From: an uncultured Bacteriovorax sp. | Lineage (GTDB): Bacteria > Bdellovibrionota > Bacteriovoracia > Bacteriovoracales > Bacteriovoracaceae | DNA length: 9,259 nucleotides | Direction of reading: 5' to 3' | Assembly (NCBI GenBank): GCA_946480715.1 | Contig: CAMLKK010000075.1 | Coordinates: 1-9,259 of the forward strand | Shown here: one piece after another, positions 5,357 through 9,259 of the stretch | Layout: each line of letters begins with the position of its first letter | How positions within the stretch are numbered: the stretch's first letter is position 1 | The notes under the pieces: model-generated | Database searches by the model: none | What the model was told of the DNA's origin: nothing | Seen by the model: the letters and a program-made list of their open reading frames with translations, nothing else | Made by a program: the position numbers and the translations under genes

Positions 5357-6121
5357 ATGCTCGTAAGGATCATTGGTGGCCACGGTGGAGTTTCACCTGG
5401 CTTTAAAGCTACGTCATATCTCATTGATGGAAAACTTCTCATTGATGCGGGTTCTGTGGCCTCAGGTATTCAGATTGAAGAACAATCGCACATTGATTAT
5501 ATGTTGATCTCGCATGCGCACCTTGATCATATTTCTGATCTCGCTTTTATCGCTGACAATTGTTTCGGAATGAAAGGAAGACCATTCGAAGTCTATGCAA
5601 ATAAACCTGTTAAAGATGCGATTAAGACAAATCTTCTGAACGATATTATCTGGCCTGATTTTTCAGCACTTCCCAATAAAGAAAATCCCACTCTGAGATT
5701 TCATGAAATCAAACCTGAGATGCAACTTGTGCTTGGCGATTATCGAATTATGCCTGTGCCAGTGAATCATCAAGGGGGAGCACTGGGTTTTATTGTTGAA
5801 AGAAAAAATGCCTCAGTTGTATTCACGCAAGATACTGGGCCAACTGATGCCATTTGGGAATACGCTCATAAAGTTAAAAATTTGAAAGCGATTTTTACGG
5901 AAGTGAGTTTTCCGAATTCTATGTCGAAAGTGGCGACGGATTCTCTTCATCACACTCCTGCAACGATGAGAGAAGAAATTAAAAAAATGCCTGCTGATGT
6001 TCCGATTTTTCTTGGGCATCTTAAGCCTAATTTTCAATCTGTGTTGTTTAAAGAGATTGCTGAGCTTAATGACGAGAGGATTACGATATTGGGGTCTAGT
6101 GATACTAGTTACGTTTTCTAA
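5357..6121 (+). CDS. Metallo-beta-lactamase-fold hydrolase, class-II cyclic-nucleotide phosphodiesterase-like
   Basis: A 254-residue enzyme of the metallo-beta-lactamase fold. The metal-binding motif HAHLDH (53-58, in LISHAHLDHISDL) is complete. His138 (PVPVNHQGG), Asp159 (FTQDTGP), the HH of residues 198-199 and His221 (LGHLKP) are the further expected ligands. The opening pattern GGVSPGFKATSYLIDGKLLIDAGS, split as GGVSPGFKATS then LIDAGS, and the end (SLHHTPATM, FLGHLKPNF) match bacterial proteins annotated as class-II 3',5'-cyclic-nucleotide phosphodiesterases. The substrate, cAMP, cGMP or another phosphodiester, is not proven. There is no signal peptide, so it is cytoplasmic. GGGGAA lies about seven bases before the ATG. 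A TAAAAT (5313-5318) could be a -10, but no good -35 accompanies it. It is 79 bases after rsmI and is probably transcribed with it or on its own. Confidence 0.82.
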   Translation: MLVRIIGGHGGVSPGFKATSYLIDGKLLIDAGSVASGIQIEEQSHIDYMLISHAHLDHISDLAFIADNCFGMKGRPFEVYANKPVKDAIKTNLLNDIIWPDFSALPNKENPTLRFHEIKPEMQLVLGDYRIMPVPVNHQGGALGFIVERKNASVVFTQDTGPTDAIWEYAHKVKNLKAIFTEVSFPNSMSKVATDSLHHTPATMREEIKKMPADVPIFLGHLKPNFQSVLFKEIAELNDERITILGSSDTSYVF

Positions 6122-6154
6122 AAAAATTTCTAATCAAATTCAATTTTTTATACA

Positions 6155-6195
6155 CCTTAATTTAAAATGCTCCAGCAGAGCATTTTAAATTAAGG
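6155..6195. terminator. Perfect 18-bp inverted repeat between convergent genes
   Basis: CCTTAATTTAAAATGCTC (6155-6172) is perfectly mirrored by 6178-6195 around the loop CAGCA. It lies between the rightward phosphodiesterase-like gene and the leftward Cys-repeat gene, and its right arm includes the last codon and stop of the latter. The inner part, AAAATGCTC with GAGCATTTT, has the A-run/stem/T-run form of a bidirectional terminator, but no T run follows the complete stem in either direction. Terminator or RNA-stabilising end hairpin is the best guess. Confidence 0.6.
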
Positions 6196-8592
6196 CATAC
6201 CTGGCAGAATATACATCTGGCGTGTTGGAATTTGCACTGGCTGAAAGCGGGCCGGTGGGGGATTTGATCCTGGGGCCGCTTGTCTGCGTGCTGGGGGTGC
6301 ATTGTCCTCTTCTTCATCTTCTTCAGATTCAGGGGCCTGTTTATCAACACACACTTTTTTCTGTGCGTCCCATTTGTACCTTGCTGTAGGAGGGTTTCCT
6401 TCTTTAGCCTGCTCAGCTAACCATTCATCATTTTTCTCGGTACATAGTTCTTTATCATCTTTTTTAGCTGCGACAGGTTTTTCTTCACATGACAATTTGT
6501 CTGCAGAAAGTTTTAGTTTTTTGTCTTTTGTTTTTCCTTCTTCATCACAAATGGCCTGTGTTTTTTCTTTTTTTGTCTCTGCACTTTTTTCTTCACACGA
6601 CATTTTGTCTGGTGAAAGAGTTAACGTTTTATTTTTAGTTTTTCCTTCTTCATCACACATTGCCTGTGTTTTTTCTTGTTTCGTTTCTGGAGTTTTTTCT
6701 TCACAAGACAATTTGTCAGACGAGAGAATCAATGTTTTATTGTTAGTTTTTCCTTCTTCATCACAAATTGCTTGTGTTTTTTCTTCTACACATGCGTTTT
6801 TATCTTTATTAGGAATAAGTTTTTTATTTTGTGTTTTGCCTTCTTCTTCACAGATGGCATCCGTTTTCTCGTCAGTGCATGCTAATTTGTCTAAAGATAA
6901 AACTAAGGTTTTATTTTCTGATTTTCCTTGTTCGATACATTCTTGCGCGGTCTTTTCCTTTTTTGTTTCCGGAGTGTCCGCTTTAGGAACATCTGGTGTT
7001 TCTACTGGCCTTTGCGTAGGTCTTTGCGAAGGTCTTAAGGACGGTCTTTGAGTTGGTTTTGTATCTGCAACTAGCGATACCTCTGGTGATTTTCCTGGGT
7101 CGTTTGCTAAACCTGGACGATTCAACGTTGGAGGGATAACAGCAGGAACCGTGTTTAAAGTTGTAAGAAGGGGAGTTGTGGTTGTTGGTGATGATGATTT
7201 TGGAACGCAACTTTCACCGTCACTTGAGACAGTTAATTCAATTTTCGGAGATTGATTATCACCGTCTTGTTTACAGCTTTCAATTGTTGGACGAGAGACA
7301 ACAAGGGCCGGCTCGGTTTGACAACTCTCATTGGTTTCAACTTTAAGCTGCATGCCAGGTTGGCGAAGTTTAACTTCAACACCTTCACCTGATTTATCAG
7401 AAATAAATTCTATACTTTTTTCACATTGAGAAGAATCAACCGATTTACCTGATTTTGAACACGATAGTTTTAGATATGAGGTATCAAAACCAGATTTCTC
7501 ACTGAACTTTAAGTTGCTCACAAAAATGCGTGAAGATTTTTGTTTAACTGCAGGACAATTTTCAAGACGCGATCTTGTGTCGTTAAAAGTTCGGTCAATG
7601 GCAGCTTCGAGTTTTAATTCATCAAGTGCCGTTTCAGCAATTGCCTCTGGACTCTTGAGAAACTTTTCATTCGCATTTATAAAATGCAAAATGGCTTCAA
7701 TATTATTTTCGTTACCACCATCAAGCGCTTTTACGAAGAGAGAGTAGTTACATGTTTGAATACCACTTTGGATAAACGCAGGATTTGCTAAATGTTTAAG
7801 ACATTTTTCATTTTTAGCTTTCCAGTCACGCAAGGCCTGCATATTTTTTGCGATAGCAAGGTTAATGGCCTTTTCTGAATCTTTCAATTCTTCAATCTTT
7901 AAATCAGAATTAGCTTCAATCTTTCCGTTTTTAATTGAATTTATTAAACGGTTCAGAGGAGCATTACGGACACGATTAAGTTCATCTGCAGAGAAGTGTT
8001 TTGAATTTTGTTGTTTTCCAGTTTTTGCTTCACGCTCTTCAAATTGAGTAATACTGCAAAGTCTGTCTTGAGCATGAGTCAGAAGTTTTTTTAGAAGATA
8101 CTTATCGTTGTTTGTCAGACGTGCAGGATTTTTTTCATCGTTAAACTTTCTCAAACTTGCTTCTTGTAGTTGATCAATAACGATATTGACCTTATTTGCC
8201 TTTATGTAATCGGCCATTTGTGAATCGTTACCTTCAACGGCCTTCATAAAATCTACTAATGCTTTATTAGACGAATCGAATTTTTCAAACTTAGCAGCTT
8301 GATAAACTGCTGCAACTTTTTTCAAGGCAAGTTGATATTCTTTGTATAGGGCCTCTTCAAAAACCTTTCCTTCATACGGAGCATTGGGATTGTGAGGTTT
8401 TAAAACGAGTTTACCGTTTTCGAGATGAGCGTCTTTTCCATTGTAGTTTAATGACTGTTGAAGAGCGATGTAGAGTTCTTTAAATCGTTCCTTCTCTTCT
8501 AAACAATTTGAGGCCACTGCCAAATTCATTTGGGCAAACATGACGATCAAAGCGGTGAGAAATGACAATTTTAAGTACATCCGTTTTCTCAT
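6190..8592 (-). CDS. Exported 800-residue protein with tandem two-cysteine repeats, function unknown
   Basis: I do not recognise this protein as a known family. Residues 1-27 are a Sec signal peptide (MRKRM, hydrophobic core, cleavage after AVA); there is no lipobox. Residues 30-350 are mostly helical and charged, with Cys 30, 179, 264, 281 and 346. Residues 351-465 look strand-rich, with Cys 378, 390, 424, 440 and 462. Residues 466-545 are a Pro/Thr/Ser linker with four PxxR units (513-528). Residues 547-712 hold five tandem repeats, each with KTxxxC, GKT and DKLxC; the cysteines are always 20 residues apart (552/572, 581/601, 610/630, 646/666, 682/702). A degenerate sixth pair is 717/748. 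An acidic run (755-763) and a Pro/Arg tail end the protein. The 22 cysteines, an even number, suggest disulfides in an oxidising compartment, so periplasm or cell surface. There is no Shine-Dalgarno. It stands alone, convergent with its downstream neighbour. Confidence 0.85.
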   Translation of the reverse strand: MRKRMYLKLSFLTALIVMFAQMNLAVASNCLEEKERFKELYIALQQSLNYNGKDAHLENGKLVLKPHNPNAPYEGKVFEEALYKEYQLALKKVAAVYQAAKFEKFDSSNKALVDFMKAVEGNDSQMADYIKANKVNIVIDQLQEASLRKFNDEKNPARLTNNDKYLLKKLLTHAQDRLCSITQFEEREAKTGKQQNSKHFSADELNRVRNAPLNRLINSIKNGKIEANSDLKIEELKDSEKAINLAIAKNMQALRDWKAKNEKCLKHLANPAFIQSGIQTCNYSLFVKALDGGNENNIEAILHFINANEKFLKSPEAIAETALDELKLEAAIDRTFNDTRSRLENCPAVKQKSSRIFVSNLKFSEKSGFDTSYLKLSCSKSGKSVDSSQCEKSIEFISDKSGEGVEVKLRQPGMQLKVETNESCQTEPALVVSRPTIESCKQDGDNQSPKIELTVSSDGESCVPKSSSPTTTTPLLTTLNTVPAVIPPTLNRPGLANDPGKSPEVSLVADTKPTQRPSLRPSQRPTQRPVETPDVPKADTPETKKEKTAQECIEQGKSENKTLVLSLDKLACTDEKTDAICEEEGKTQNKKLIPNKDKNACVEEKTQAICDEEGKTNNKTLILSSDKLSCEEKTPETKQEKTQAMCDEEGKTKNKTLTLSPDKMSCEEKSAETKKEKTQAICDEEGKTKDKKLKLSADKLSCEEKPVAAKKDDKELCTEKNDEWLAEQAKEGNPPTARYKWDAQKKVCVDKQAPESEEDEEEDNAPPARRQAAPGSNPPPARFQPVQIPTRQMYILPGMP
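6457..6954 (-). repeat. Tandem coding repeats encoding two-cysteine modules
   Basis: Five direct repeats lie inside the exported-protein gene. Going leftward they span 6954-6868, 6867-6781, 6780-6673, 6672-6565 and 6564-6457, with lengths of 87, 87, 108, 108 and 108 bases. The last three are closely similar at DNA level; for example TTTTTCCTTCTTCATCACA recurs on the plus strand with few changes. They include a TPETKxE-type spacer (degenerate in the last unit) that the two 87-base units lack. This pattern indicates recent unit duplication. Confidence 0.85.
7009..7056 (-). repeat. Four 12-bp units encoding PTQR/PSLR/PSQR/PTQR
   Basis: Four consecutive imperfect 12-base units encode a Pro-[Thr/Ser]-x-Arg repeat in the linker before the two-cysteine modules. 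The unit would form an extended, positively charged, probably disordered spacer of polyproline character. Confidence 0.75.
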
Positions 8593-8718
8593 TATGAGGG
8601 AATGTTTAGAAATCTCAGTGACTAATCGGCAGGAACTTAATAAAACTTGAGAAAAAGGCTTTGGTATGTCTTTTTAATACTTTTCAACTGCCTCTAAAAA
8701 TGGCCAAATGATGATCCC

Positions 8719-9259
8719 ATGATTGAAAAGGACAAAATTTTTGATTTAGCGACTGAAGGTCGAATGCTTGAGTTCTTGCAAAAAGAGTATGGCCCTGAAG
8801 TATTCACCCCCGGTTTAGAAAGAACGAAGCCTCTCTATGAAAGGTTTATTCAAACTATTCAGGGTAAAGGTACGAAAGTTGTCATCGTGGCCGGTACCAA
8901 TGGAAAAGGCCAAACAGCGCATACGTTGACATCCTTTTTCAAAAAGATCGAAAAAAGTTTTGGGCTGTGGACTTCTCCGCATATTCTTTCTTTAACGGAG
9001 CGTTTTGTCTTCGGAAAAGAAATGCTGCCTGATGAGCTGGAAAGAAGATTGTATGACGCCCACTCGAGAGTTCGTCGTGAGCATCCACATTTAAAAATTT
9101 CATTTTACGAGTTTCTTTTTTATGTATTTTTGGAAAAAGCTTCGGAATTGGACCTCGAATATTTAGTTCTCGAAGTTGGGCTTGGTGGAAAACTCGATGC
9201 CGTTAATCATTTTGATGCAGATTGTATGTGTATCACGAGCATTTCTCGCGACCATCAAA
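8719..9259 (+). CDS. folC: Folylpolyglutamate synthase/dihydrofolate synthase FolC, 5' part
   Basis: The open frame runs from the ATG at 8719 to the window edge without a stop: 180 complete codons of a protein normally about 400-430 residues, so it is cut by the window rather than broken. FolC is a Mur-ligase-family cytoplasmic enzyme that adds glutamate to dihydropteroate or folates using ATP. Visible motifs are the P-loop VAGTNGKGQT (57-66), LWTSPHI (83-89), the ER pair (94-95), the metal/ATP-site segment EVGLGGKLDAVN (152-163) and the DH pair at 178-179. Gln65 replaces the common Ser of GKGST, Lys158 the usual Arg of GGRLD and Val162 the usual Thr of LDATN. No Shine-Dalgarno is evident. 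The 126-bp divergent gap to the exported-protein gene must hold both promoters, but I see no convincing pair of hexamers there. Confidence 0.92.
   Translation, partial: MIEKDKIFDLATEGRMLEFLQKEYGPEVFTPGLERTKPLYERFIQTIQGKGTKVVIVAGTNGKGQTAHTLTSFFKKIEKSFGLWTSPHILSLTERFVFGKEMLPDELERRLYDAHSRVRREHPHLKISFYEFLFYVFLEKASELDLEYLVLEVGLGGKLDAVNHFDADCMCITSISRDHQ

Noticed and set aside
6457..6954. CRISPR-like regularly spaced repeats
   Set aside because: Units are 87-108 bases, contiguous and in frame within one coding sequence, with no unique spacers and no cas genes.
6302..7051. A 249-codon rightward open frame opposite the Cys-repeat gene
   Set aside because: It is the antisense of Glu/Lys-rich repeats, giving a Ser/Phe-rich product with no motif, no ribosome-binding site and a repeat pattern inherited from the real gene.
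8593..8718. Promoter pair in the divergent gap before folC
   Set aside because: AT-rich hexamers such as TAATAC occur, but none has a suitably spaced -35 partner, so no site is called.

Overview
The window is about 9.3 kb of compact, AT-rich (roughly 40% GC by eye) bacterial chromosome. It carries conserved RNA-processing and housekeeping genes plus a few lineage-specific exported proteins. The order rimM-trmD-(TM1570-type SPOUT methyltransferase)-rplS-rnhB-yraN resembles deltaproteobacteria-like and other deep-branching bacteria. The low GC, Lys/Glu-rich proteins and exported Cys-repeat protein fit a Bdellovibrionota/Bacteriovorax-like organism. That placement is inference; no rRNA or other decisive marker is present.

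Layout. Positions 1-32 hold the intrinsic terminator of an upstream, unseen gene. Rightward, rimM (48-575), trmD (580-1323), a TM1570-type RNA methyltransferase overlapping trmD by ATGA (1320-1880), and rplS (1956-2324) form one ribosome/tRNA-maturation operon. rplS is preceded by a two-part hairpin leader and followed by two tandem terminators (2330-2354 and 2430-2457). Next come rnhB (2466-3260), a short divergent yraN (3235-3516) and a small exported Gly-rich membrane protein (3518-3949), tightly packed. A leftward STAS-domain gene (3946-4332) meets the latter tail to tail with interlocked stop codons. It shares a divergent promoter region, with a palindrome, with rightward rsmI (TTG start at 4441, to 5277). 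A class-II cyclic-nucleotide-phosphodiesterase-like metallo-beta-lactamase-fold protein follows (5357-6121).

A leftward gene (6190-8592) encodes an 800-residue exported protein of unknown function. It has a helical N-terminal half, a Pro/Thr/Arg linker and tandem repeats, each with two cysteines exactly 20 residues apart. It is separated from the phosphodiesterase-like gene by a perfect 18-bp inverted repeat. On the far side a rightward folC starts at 8719 and runs off the window.

How the genes work together. RimM (30S maturation), TrmD (m1G37 of tRNA), the second SPOUT enzyme, L19 (50S) and RsmI (16S rRNA methylation) all serve translation. RNase HII and YraN are the usual genome-maintenance/nuclease pair. 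STAS and the phosphodiesterase-like protein hint at signalling. I see no CRISPR array, transposon, phage module, tRNA or rRNA, and no clear defence or secondary-metabolism system. The least explained element is the Cys-repeat exported protein.
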